Shown one piece after another: positions 1-5,692 of a stretch of DNA of 6,717 bases. The stretch covers positions 1-6,717 of the forward strand of contig CBDVCD010000191.1 in assembly GCA_965372385.1 (NCBI GenBank), in the 5' to 3' direction. A program made the position numbers and the translations under genes. A model generated the notes under the pieces. That model ran no database searches. It was not told where the DNA came from and saw only the letters and a program-made list of their open reading frames with translations. The DNA is from JASJBU01 sp965372385. GTDB taxonomy: Bacteria; Pseudomonadota; Gammaproteobacteria; Chromatiales; Chromatiaceae. The first letter of the stretch is position 1. Each line of letters starts with the position of its first letter.

Positions 1-70
1 CTGCGTAGATTTCCTGTGTCAACTGACATGCAGCTGAACGATGGGGCTAATCACCATGAATTTTGATATA
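1..70. other. left-edge sequence, no gene assigned
   Basis: No gene can be supported here. On the plus strand, frame 1 is open from the first base to a TGA at 64..66 (about 21 codons). It could be the tail of a plus-strand gene entering from the left, converging on the minus-strand operon that ends at 121, but it is too short to recognise. The other plus frames hit stops within about 36 bases. Confidence 0.3.
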
Positions 71-103
71 AATCCCAGCACTCTTCTTACGAGCGCTGGG
101 ATT
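71..103 (-). terminator. probable terminator of the cytochrome/DUF302 operon
   Basis: The arms 71..79 (AATCCCAGC) and 95..103 (GCTGGGATT) are perfectly complementary over 9 bp. After one A/C mismatch, a further 3 bp (CTC/GAG) close a 7-nt loop. Read on the minus strand, the hairpin begins 18 nt after the DUF302 stop codon and is followed by TATATCAAAATT, which is AT-rich but not a clean U-run. Position and stem favour a terminator; the weak T-tract lowers confidence. A bidirectional role with a gene to the left cannot be excluded. Confidence 0.5.
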
Positions 104-120
104 GTCCTGGTGTCCAGAGG

Positions 121-639
121 TTAGAACTCGCCGGTGGCGCCGGCTACCATCACATCGAGCATGGCCTGGTTGACGCGGATGGCGATCTCGGTCAGCTCAG
201 GTGGCAGCAGTTCGCTGTTGATCAGCATGTCCAGGTTGAGCATCATCAGCCAGATCTGTCCTTCCATGTCCTCCACCATGGCGATGCGGCAGGGCATGTA
301 GGCGGCATAGATTGGATCATACATGATCATTTCGCGGGCATCTTCCGGGTTACAGAACTGGAAGATGTCCAGGTATGGGGTCTTCAGGCCGCGTGCCTCA
401 AGCTCCTTGGAGACCTGCTGGCGGGCGACGAATTTCAGGTTGATCTCTGCTGCGCGTGACATCAGCGCCTGTACCACGTCCTCCCGGGAGAGATCCTTAA
501 GCACACTCATCTGCACGACAGTCTGTTTGATGTCAGTGATATTGATCTTCGGTTGGTCATGTTTGCCGGCAGCCCAGGTTGCAGCGGGGACAGTGAGCGC
601 CAGAGCCAAGGTTAACCAGAGGGCTTTGATTGATTTCAT
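121..639 (-). CDS. exported DUF302-family protein
   Basis: The protein has 172 residues. Residues 1-23 form a Sec signal peptide (basic MKSIK start, hydrophobic core, cleavage near TWA/AG), so it is periplasmic. The segment from about 90 to 140 carries the DUF302 signature: FCNPEDAR, then a MPCRIA strand, an acidic turn with G at 127, and an aromatic/hydrophobic strand (QIWLMM). The mature protein has two cysteines, C96 and C117, both inside the domain, close enough to form a disulfide or bind a ligand. The start is supported by GGAG placed 6 nt before the ATG. It lies 48 nt downstream of the diheme cytochrome gene on the same strand, so the two are probably cotranscribed and end at the hairpin at 71..103. 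The biochemical role of DUF302 proteins is not settled. A partner role in periplasmic redox or sulfur chemistry is inference from the neighbourhood only. Confidence 0.85.
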   Translation of the reverse strand: MKSIKALWLTLALALTVPAATWAAGKHDQPKINITDIKQTVVQMSVLKDLSREDVVQALMSRAAEINLKFVARQQVSKELEARGLKTPYLDIFQFCNPEDAREMIMYDPIYAAYMPCRIAMVEDMEGQIWLMMLNLDMLINSELLPPELTEIAIRVNQAMLDVMVAGATGEF

Positions 640-687
640 GGGTTTCTCCGATATCTTCGGGTGGTTATATTTTGCGGACTCTCGCGT

Positions 688-1299
688 CTATTCCTTGTTA
701 TTGGGGGCGAGTGAGGAGACATAGGCCAGGATGGCCTCGATCTGTTTTTCGCTGAATTCATCGAATGTCTCGTCTTCAGGGTCGTCGTCATGCACGCGCT
801 TGTCCCACTGAAACATCTTGATCTGGCGATAGAGATAGCGGGGGTACTGCAACGCCAGCGCGGGAATACCCTTGCGCGACTTGCCCATGCCGGTTTTCCG
901 GTGGCAGCTTTTGCACTCCTCGTTATAGATCTCATAACCGAGAGTGGCGTCTCCCGGCCACTTGGGGATGTCCCCCAGACCGGGGCGGATCTTCTCCAGA
1001 TTGATGCTTTCGTAATAGGTGGCAATGTCATAAATGTCCTCATCAATGAGGGAGTGCAGGGATGCGGTGATCACCATGCGCGGATTGATCCTCTCCTCAT
1101 TGATATAGGCCACTAACTCCTTGATCATATATCCGGCAGGGGTGCCAGCCAGGCGCGGCGAGGCGGGTCCCGGTGTACCCTGGCCATAGATACCGTGACA
1201 AAGGGCGCAACTGCGAGCCCGCTTCTGACCATTCTCCAGGTCGATTGCCTGTGATGTCAGGGGTAAAAGAAAAAGAAATAGATATAACAGCCTTTTCAT
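688..1299 (-). CDS. periplasmic diheme cytochrome c, c4/c553-like, with altered second haem site
   Basis: The protein has 203 residues from the ATG at 1299. I chose this start because AGGAG lies 9 nt upstream and the protein then begins with a clean signal peptide (MKRLLYLFLFLLPLTSQA). An in-frame ATG at 1338 would add 13 polar residues ahead of it. Two CXXCH sites, C31-H35 (CALCH) and C129-H133 (CKSCH), head two cytochrome c4-type domains. Haem 1 has a normal distal Met candidate, M75 in NPRM. In the second domain the equivalent position is E175 within an acidic stretch (DDDPEDE), judged by a gap-free 46-residue match to the plus-strand cytochrome at 1758..2534. Haem 2 is therefore probably not His/Met ligated; H170 is the nearest alternative ligand. 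It is a soluble electron carrier by family, forms an operon with the downstream DUF302 gene, and is divergent from the cytochrome at 1758. Its redox partner is not visible. Confidence 0.9.
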   Translation of the reverse strand: MKRLLYLFLFLLPLTSQAIDLENGQKRARSCALCHGIYGQGTPGPASPRLAGTPAGYMIKELVAYINEERINPRMVITASLHSLIDEDIYDIATYYESINLEKIRPGLGDIPKWPGDATLGYEIYNEECKSCHRKTGMGKSRKGIPALALQYPRYLYRQIKMFQWDKRVHDDDPEDETFDEFSEKQIEAILAYVSSLAPNNKE

Positions 1300-1445
1300 T
1301 CGAGTTGGCTCCTGCTCGATTTTTGTCGTTGAGTGCAATAAGGTATTGACGATACTGCCAAGCTGCTCTGTTTCCTTGTGTGTTATGAGTTCCTGTTTGT
1401 TATTGGCTTGGGACTCTCAGGTTACTTATTCCTTGGTTGTGGCGG

Positions 1446-1464
1446 ATATCCTCCGCTAGGATAT
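1446..1464. repeat. perfect inverted repeat, possible operator
   Basis: ATATCCT (1446..1452) and AGGATAT (1458..1464) are perfect complements around a 5-nt centre, CCGCT. An overlapping GCGGA/TCCGC inverted repeat sits at 1442..1456, so two mutually exclusive hairpins are possible. No T-run follows on either strand, which argues against a terminator. The position between divergent cytochrome genes suits a regulator binding site; the regulator is unknown. Confidence 0.4.
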
Positions 1465-1603
1465 GCTTGGATTTTAATACCTTCCATGTATTTTTGAAGA
1501 AAGATCAGACACTTCTCCTGAATCGCCTGGGGATTCTTGCAAATATGTGTGCTTGATTCAATTTTTCTTAGCATTTCAATTATTAAGATAATTCTAACTT
1601 ACT

Positions 1604-1651
1604 GAATATAGCGCTAATTCGGATGCGGGCAATTCCTGGTCGTTATATAAT
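1604..1651 (+). promoter_or_regulatory. possible activator-dependent promoter for the plus-strand cytochrome
   Basis: TATAAT at 1646..1651 is a perfect -10 match, but the hexamers 17-18 nt upstream (around 1622..1628) do not resemble TTGACA. Just upstream is an imperfect palindrome, GAATATAGCGCTAATTC at 1604..1620, which has the perfect core TAGCGCTA and one bulged base. If transcription starts near 1658, the palindrome is centred near -45, where activators often bind. The implied leader is about 100 nt. This is inference from pattern only. Confidence 0.3.
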
Positions 1652-1757
1652 TTGAGGCCAACAAAATCTATCAATAGTTGCAAAAGTAATTGCATGCTGA
1701 GCTTGGTGACTTATCATTATTTGAAAAATGTAATTATTGGCTCCGGGAGAATCGAGA

Positions 1758-2534
1758 ATGACACATATGTGGAAGGTAGCTTTGGTAAGTACCCTGTTGT
1801 TTGCTGGTGGTGTGGTTGCCGGCACTGCGGATAGGGCGATGCAGGAGTATGAAGAGGCACTGAAACTGGTACCGGATGTGGAGAACGGCAAAAAGGTCTA
1901 TAGGGTTTGCGCTGTCTGTCATACACCCGAAGGCTGGGGGCTCGAGAGTGGTTACTATCCTCAGGTGGCCGGCCAGCTCAACACCGTCATCATCAAGCAG
2001 TTGGCGGATATTCGCGCAAGAAATCGCGACAATCCGACGATGCGGCCCTTTACCTCAGTCTCGCTGCTGGGTGGCGTCCAGGAGCTGGCGGATGTGGCGG
2101 CCTATATATCGCAGCTACCCATGAATTCAGCGAATGGCAAGGGACATGGCAGGGATCTCGAACTGGGCAGGCAATTGTATGAGGACAATTGCACGGATTG
2201 CCATGGCAAGAACGGTGAAGGCGACATGGAAGAGCATATTCCGGCAATCCATGGCCAGCACTATCGCTATCTGGTGCGACAGTTCGAGTGGATCAAGAAC
2301 GGTCGGCGCAGGAATGCCGACTCCAAGATGGTGAAGCAGATTCGTCGTTTCCACCATCGGGATGTGATGGCGGTTATGGATTACGTCTCACGGCTCCGAC
2401 CGCCTGCGGAGAAGATGGCTGAGCCAGGCTGGATGAATCCGGATTTTCCGAACTATGCCCGCAGACCAGCAACGGGTGCAGGCTATATGATCGACCAGCG
2501 GGCCAGTCGTCCTCCACGTCCTGCTCCACATTAG
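1758..2534 (+). CDS. periplasmic diheme cytochrome c, c4-like, with C-terminal extension
   Basis: The protein has 258 residues from the ATG at 1758, chosen because GGGAG lies 8 nt upstream. A second ATG at 1767 (starting MWKVAL) has a poorer ribosome binding site, and in-frame extension further upstream has no ATG. Residues 1-22 form a signal peptide. Two c4-type domains follow, with CXXCH at C51-H55 (CAVCH) and C145-H149 (CTDCH), the family motifs YYPQVAGQ (66-73) and IPAIHGQ (161-167), and a distal Met for each haem: M95 in NPTM and M191 in SKM. Residues from about 214 to 258 form a Pro/Arg-rich tail beyond the usual cytochrome c4 end, likely disordered and basic. It is expected to be a soluble periplasmic electron carrier. 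It is the only plus-strand gene, divergent from the cytochrome/DUF302 operon and convergent with fccB across a shared terminator. Supplying or draining electrons for FccAB is plausible but inferred from proximity. Confidence 0.9.
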   Translation: MTHMWKVALVSTLLFAGGVVAGTADRAMQEYEEALKLVPDVENGKKVYRVCAVCHTPEGWGLESGYYPQVAGQLNTVIIKQLADIRARNRDNPTMRPFTSVSLLGGVQELADVAAYISQLPMNSANGKGHGRDLELGRQLYEDNCTDCHGKNGEGDMEEHIPAIHGQHYRYLVRQFEWIKNGRRRNADSKMVKQIRRFHHRDVMAVMDYVSRLRPPAEKMAEPGWMNPDFPNYARRPATGAGYMIDQRASRPPRPAPH

Positions 2535-2553
2535 GCTCGCGGAAAAAATATCG

Positions 2554-2597
2554 GCAATAAAAAAGGCGGAGTTTGAAAACCCCGCCTTTTTTATTGC
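2554..2597. terminator. bidirectional intrinsic terminator between convergent genes
   Basis: A 16-bp perfect stem pairs 2554..2569 with 2582..2597. The arms carry a GGCGG/CCGCC base flanked by six A on the left and six T on the right, so both strands read as a GC stem followed by a U-run. A further 4-bp GTTT/AAAC pairing can form inside the loop. It lies 19 nt after the plus-strand cytochrome stop and about 40 nt after the fccB stop, so it can end transcription from both sides. Confidence 0.9.
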
Positions 2598-2600
2598 TGC

Positions 2601-2628
2601 TGTAAGGGCTGAGTGGACAGCCCTTACA
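2601..2628 (-). repeat. second hairpin just after the fccB stop
   Basis: TGTAAGGGCT (2601..2610) and AGCCCTTACA (2619..2628) pair perfectly over 10 bp with an 8-nt loop. In fccB transcripts this hairpin begins 8 nt after the stop codon and is followed 3 nt later by the terminator stem. It has no T-run on either side, so it is not a terminator by itself. It may protect the 3' end of the fccAB mRNA from exonucleases, or be a remnant of an older terminator. Confidence 0.55.
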
Positions 2629-2636
2629 ACAATGGC

Positions 2637-3932
2637 TTACATGAAAATATCGTTGGTGATATTGGTAAACCAGCTATACGCATACTGAACCTCGCGGGCA
2701 CGCATCTCCGCACTGGCATCTGTAGGCGTCAGGCCACCGGAAACCTTGGTGATCTTGGAACCGTCTTCAGCCAGACGATAGACCGCCGCGACGGAGATGC
2801 CGTAGTCCTTACCCACGATGGAGTAGCAGGTGTTGACATAGGCCGGTGTGCCGGGCTCCTGACCATTCAGCAGGGCTGCCACACTGGCGGCACAGACCTT
2901 GGCTTCGGAGTTGGCGGCATAACCGGACTTAGGCATGCCTTTGGCAATGGAGGCGTCACCAATCACATGTATGTCCTTGTGGATGGTGGATTCGAAGGTA
3001 TGCAGGTTGATCGGGCACCAGCCACTGTCATTGGTCAGTCCGGCGGCAAAGGCGATGGCGCCAGCCTTCTGGGCCGGGATCACATTCAACACATCGGCCT
3101 TGACCTCGTTGAAGCCGGTGGTGGCAGTTCGGGTCTTGGCGTCGATGCCGGTCAGCACGTTATCATCGGAACCCTTGGGGGTACCGTGCCAATCGATCAT
3201 GCTGTTCTCGGTGCCATAGCCGTAGAGATCCTTCCAGCCCTGGGTAAAGAGACCCATCTTGGAGAACTTCGGTTTGGGATCGAGGATGACGACCTTCGAC
3301 TTGGGCTTGTGTTGCTTCAGATAGTGGGCAATCTGCGAAGCGCGCTCGTAGGGTCCGGGGGGACAACGGAATGGGTTCGTCGGTGGACAGATACAGACAG
3401 TGCCGCCATCCTTCATGGCTTCCAGCTGCTTGCGCAGGGTGACGGTCTGAGAGCCGGCCTTCCAGGCGTGTGGAATGGTCTCGGCGACCTTGGCGTCATA
3501 GCCTTCAATGGTATCCCACTTGAAATCGATGCCAGGGGCTACGATACAGCGGTCATAGTTGAAGCTCTTGCCGCCTTTGGTCTTTACCACCTTTGCCTTG
3601 GCATCGATGCTAGTCACTATATCATTTACGACCTTCACCCCATGCTTGCCCAGGCCGGTGTAGCCGAACTTGATGGAGTCGATGGTTCGGTCACCGCCCA
3701 GTACCTCGTTGGACATGTAGCAGGTGTAGTAGTGCTTGTTGGCCTCGATCAGGGTGACCTCGATGGTCGGATCGGCCATACGCAGATACTTGGCGGCGGT
3801 GGCGCCACCGGTACCACCACCAACGACGACAACCTTCTTCGATGCGCCCAGGGCGATGAAAGGTGTGCCCACCATGCCGATCGCGGTAGCGACACCAGCG
3901 CCTTTAACAAAACCTCTTCGGGTAATCTTCAT
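2637..3932 (-). CDS. fccB: flavocytochrome c sulfide dehydrogenase, flavoprotein subunit
   Basis: FccB oxidises sulfide in the periplasm, passing electrons from FAD to the haems of FccA. The 431 residues match the length I recall for the Allochromatium enzyme. Residues 1-30 form a Tat leader with twin arginines (TRRGFVKG), as expected for a cofactor loaded before export. The FAD-binding motif VVGGGTGG lies at 36-43, with E63 ending the Rossmann strand. C71 in YYTCYMSNEV matches the cysteine that binds FAD covalently. C190 (FRCPPGPYER) and C369 (NTCYS) match the redox-active disulfide. A second FAD contact is GDAS at 325-328, and the C-terminal half holds the family segments SGWCP and YAYSW. 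Additional cysteines C180 and C182 form a CxC just before C190. It starts 15 nt after the fccA stop with GGGAG as ribosome binding site. Sulfide:quinone reductase is the nearest alternative family, but the Tat leader and partner gene argue against it. Confidence 0.96.
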   Translation of the reverse strand: MKITRRGFVKGAGVATAIGMVGTPFIALGASKKVVVVGGGTGGATAAKYLRMADPTIEVTLIEANKHYYTCYMSNEVLGGDRTIDSIKFGYTGLGKHGVKVVNDIVTSIDAKAKVVKTKGGKSFNYDRCIVAPGIDFKWDTIEGYDAKVAETIPHAWKAGSQTVTLRKQLEAMKDGGTVCICPPTNPFRCPPGPYERASQIAHYLKQHKPKSKVVILDPKPKFSKMGLFTQGWKDLYGYGTENSMIDWHGTPKGSDDNVLTGIDAKTRTATTGFNEVKADVLNVIPAQKAGAIAFAAGLTNDSGWCPINLHTFESTIHKDIHVIGDASIAKGMPKSGYAANSEAKVCAASVAALLNGQEPGTPAYVNTCYSIVGKDYGISVAAVYRLAEDGSKITKVSGGLTPTDASAEMRAREVQYAYSWFTNITNDIFM

Positions 3933-3947
3933 GTTTTCTGCTCCCTC

Positions 3948-4565
3948 TTACTGTTGGCTGGCGTAGTAGTTCATCAATGCATCGACGCCTGCATCACCTT
4001 CTTTCTTCAACAACTTGTTGACCTTCTTCTTCATCTTCTTGGACATTTCACGATCGCCCGCCTTGTAGTCAGCCAAGGTGTATTGCAGATAAGGGACAAG
4101 CTGGCCAGCCAGTATGCCGGAGTCATCTTCAGCGGAGGTACCACCTTCCGCATGGCACTTTTCACAGTATTTGTCGTGCAGTTTTGCACCCTTTTTAGCC
4201 TTGGCGGCATCAAAAGACTGTTTGGCGGAGACGAATTTCTGTTTGCCGAAATAATCCCCCATCAATGCAATCTCTTCTTCAGAATATCCCTTGGCGATGC
4301 GGCCCATGATGGTGGATTTGATATCACCATTTGCAAAGCCTTGCATGGTTTCCTTGAAATACTCAGAGGATATGCCGCCCAGGCTCGGAGTGGCGGGACC
4401 GACGCTCGCGCCATAGGTGCCATGACAGCCAGCACAGGTGTTCGCCAGCATGGTGGCGCTGGCGCCAGTCATGAGAGGCTTCTTTTCATCAGCTGCGAAG
4501 GCGGCAGAGGATGCGCTGATTACCAGCGCGCCGATCAAGGCCTTCGTGAGAGTAGCGTATGCCAT
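3948..4565 (-). CDS. fccA: flavocytochrome c sulfide dehydrogenase, diheme cytochrome subunit
   Basis: FccA is the electron-accepting subunit of the sulfide dehydrogenase. It has 205 residues with a Sec signal peptide ending at AFA/AD (about residue 24), so it is exported unfolded while FccB uses Tat. There are two homologous cytochrome domains, with CXXCH at C44-H48 (CAGCH) and C134-H138 (CEKCH). Distal Met candidates are M87 (STIMGRIAKG) and M178 in a Lys-rich segment (178-188), which align when the two halves are overlaid. The segments PSLGG (60-64) and ILAGQ (151-155) are the usual c4-type loop. The start is well fixed: AGGAGG lies 4 nt before the ATG. The gene precedes fccB by 15 nt and is certainly cotranscribed with it. 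The basic patch near haem 2 could help docking with an acidic partner, which is inference. Confidence 0.95.
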   Translation of the reverse strand: MAYATLTKALIGALVISASSAAFAADEKKPLMTGASATMLANTCAGCHGTYGASVGPATPSLGGISSEYFKETMQGFANGDIKSTIMGRIAKGYSEEEIALMGDYFGKQKFVSAKQSFDAAKAKKGAKLHDKYCEKCHAEGGTSAEDDSGILAGQLVPYLQYTLADYKAGDREMSKKMKKKVNKLLKKEGDAGVDALMNYYASQQ

Positions 4566-4601
4566 GTAACCTCCTTTGGTTTTTGAACAGGCTTACATTG
4601 G

Positions 4602-4624
4602 AAAAAGGGAATCAATGATTCCCC
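4602..4624 (-). promoter_or_regulatory. palindrome in the fccA leader: terminator, attenuator or operator
   Basis: GGGAATCAATGATTCCC at 4607..4623 is a perfect palindrome with 8-bp arms around one central base. On the minus strand it can fold as a 7-bp stem with a 3-nt loop and is followed at once by five T (4606..4602), the form of a short intrinsic terminator. It sits about 105 nt after the ankyrin gene stop but only 36 nt before the fccA ATG. That gap is too short to also hold a full fccA promoter and ribosome binding site. It may thus end napC-like/ankyrin transcription, act as an attenuator in the fccAB leader, or be an operator at the start site. Confidence 0.55.
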
Positions 4625-4629
4625 AGTAA

Positions 4630-4659
4630 AATACAGAACACAGTTGACACTGATCCCAA
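4630..4659 (-). promoter_or_regulatory. possible sigma70 promoter for fccAB
   Basis: On the minus strand, TTGGGA (4659..4654) and TGTATT (4635..4630) are separated by 18 nt; each matches the consensus at four of six positions. The predicted start would fall near 4623, on the first bases of the palindrome at 4607..4623, giving a leader of about 60 nt. The match is weak and could be chance. Confidence 0.3.
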
Positions 4660-4729
4660 TGCCATGTTGCCGGTGAAGGCTCCCTGGTTGATCTGTTTAA
4701 CGATCCAACAAATGGTCTCCACCCGCGGG

Positions 4730-5662
4730 TCACTTCAGCAGTTTGAGAATGTTTTCCAGGTTCTTCTTATTAGCATGATCGCTTGCTATGTGACCATCGA
4801 TATCTTTCAGGTTTTTATCCGCACCCTGCTTGAGCAGGAGTGCGACCATCTCTTCCGAACCGCTGCTGACGGCCTCCATCAATGGAGAGATGCCATCGTT
4901 GTCCCGCTGGTTTATATCGGCGCCGCCAATCAGCAGCAGTTCCGTGGTTGTGTCATGGCCCTGGCCTACGGCCCAAATCAACGCTGAGGCCCCATCGTTG
5001 TCGGTTGAATTTGGATTTGCGCCCATTTTCAGCAGGGTGGCGACAACCTGGTTGTGCCCCTTGTCAGCAGCCAGGATCAGTGCGGTTGAGCCGTTTTTGT
5101 CTCTGGAGTTGATTTCAGCGCCGTGCATGACCAGCAATCTGCTGGTTTCGGCATGACCCTTTTCGGCGGTCATCATCAGGGCATTCTTGCCATATTTGTC
5201 CGCTGCCTTAGGATCGGCGCCCTTGTAAAGCAGTTGTTCCACCATGTCGTTGACGCCATAGCGGGAGGCAATCATCAGGGAGTCCCAGCCTGCCCTGGTG
5301 CGGTCATGCAGATTGGCGCCGCGTTCGAGCAGGAAGGCGGAGATGGCTGGATGACCGTTTTCAGCGGCGAAGGTCAGGGCGGTGCAGCCAGCAACGGTGC
5401 GGGCATTGACATCGGCACCCCGCAGCAGAAGCAGCACGACGGCCTCGAAGTTATCGTTTTCCACCGCCATCATCAATGCGGTTTTGCCAAATTCGTTGGC
5501 TGCATCGACGCTGCCCCCTGCGTCCAGCAGTTGGATGATTGCCTCCACATCCCCCACGCTGGCCACCATTCTCAGCTCTTTCCCTATTTGGTTGTCTCCC
5601 GCAAATACCGATGTGCTCAACAGCAGTGAAAGCGCGAGTGCAATGATTGTAATTTTTTTCAT
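4730..5662 (-). CDS. periplasmic ankyrin-repeat protein
   Basis: The protein has 310 residues. Residues 1-21 form a clear Sec signal peptide (MKKITI, then a Leu/Ala core ending SVFA), so the repeats are periplasmic. From about residue 27 to the end lies an array with strict 33-residue spacing: a degenerate first repeat (27-57), seven good repeats beginning near 58, 91, 124, 157, 190, 223 and 256 with G.TAL..A and LL..GA.. motifs, and a partial capping repeat (289-310). No catalytic domain is present, so a binding or scaffold role is expected. It starts 30 nt after the NapC-like gene on the same strand, suggesting one operon. The bases before the ATG lack a recognisable Shine-Dalgarno sequence, so translation may be low or coupled. 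Exported ankyrin proteins near redox enzymes are known, for example AnkB beside catalase KatB in Pseudomonas, but the partner here is not established. Confidence 0.92.
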   Translation of the reverse strand: MKKITIIALALSLLLSTSVFAGDNQIGKELRMVASVGDVEAIIQLLDAGGSVDAANEFGKTALMMAVENDNFEAVVLLLLRGADVNARTVAGCTALTFAAENGHPAISAFLLERGANLHDRTRAGWDSLMIASRYGVNDMVEQLLYKGADPKAADKYGKNALMMTAEKGHAETSRLLVMHGAEINSRDKNGSTALILAADKGHNQVVATLLKMGANPNSTDNDGASALIWAVGQGHDTTTELLLIGGADINQRDNDGISPLMEAVSSGSEEMVALLLKQGADKNLKDIDGHIASDHANKKNLENILKLLK

Positions 5663-5692
5663 CGATCGTCTGTGGTTTTGGCTTGGTCGGGA

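Larger units (their letters stand above)
1300..1757. other. divergent intergenic region between two cytochrome genes
   Basis: This 458-nt AT-rich stretch separates the two divergently transcribed cytochrome genes. I see no credible coding sequence: the short open frames lack a ribosome binding site and protein character. It contains a perfect 7-bp inverted repeat at 1446..1464, a 6-bp inverted repeat at 1578..1593 (AATTAT/ATAATT), an imperfect palindrome at 1604..1620, a TATAAT at 1646..1651, and a small TGCAA/TTGCA inverted repeat at 1679..1694. Both cytochromes' promoters should lie here. I found no convincing -35/-10 pair for the minus-strand gene. A small RNA is possible given the length, but nothing specific supports one. 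Confidence 0.6.

Noticed and set aside
636..1046. A 136-codon minus-strand frame overlapping the diheme cytochrome
   Set aside because: It overlaps the cytochrome coding frame on the same strand and its translation is low-complexity Arg/Ser/Thr/Pro without family features.
1528..1541. Sigma54-like TGG...TTGCA in the divergent intergenic region
   Set aside because: The distance between the GG and GC elements is two bases shorter than the -24/-12 rule requires, which abolishes such promoters.
2613..4586. A 657-codon open frame on the plus strand opposite fccA and fccB
   Set aside because: It covers two clearly real genes in antisense, its translation is rich in Gly/Val/Leu without a recognisable domain, and it begins inside the terminator/hairpin region. 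It is a codon-bias shadow.
4722..4729. CCCGCGGG palindrome right after the ankyrin stop codon
   Set aside because: An 8-bp GC palindrome without a loop or T-run; expected by chance and not a terminator.
5123..5629. A 168-codon plus-strand open frame opposite the ankyrin gene
   Set aside because: The periodic ankyrin codons create a repeated open frame on the other strand; there is no signal peptide, domain or convincing ribosome binding site.
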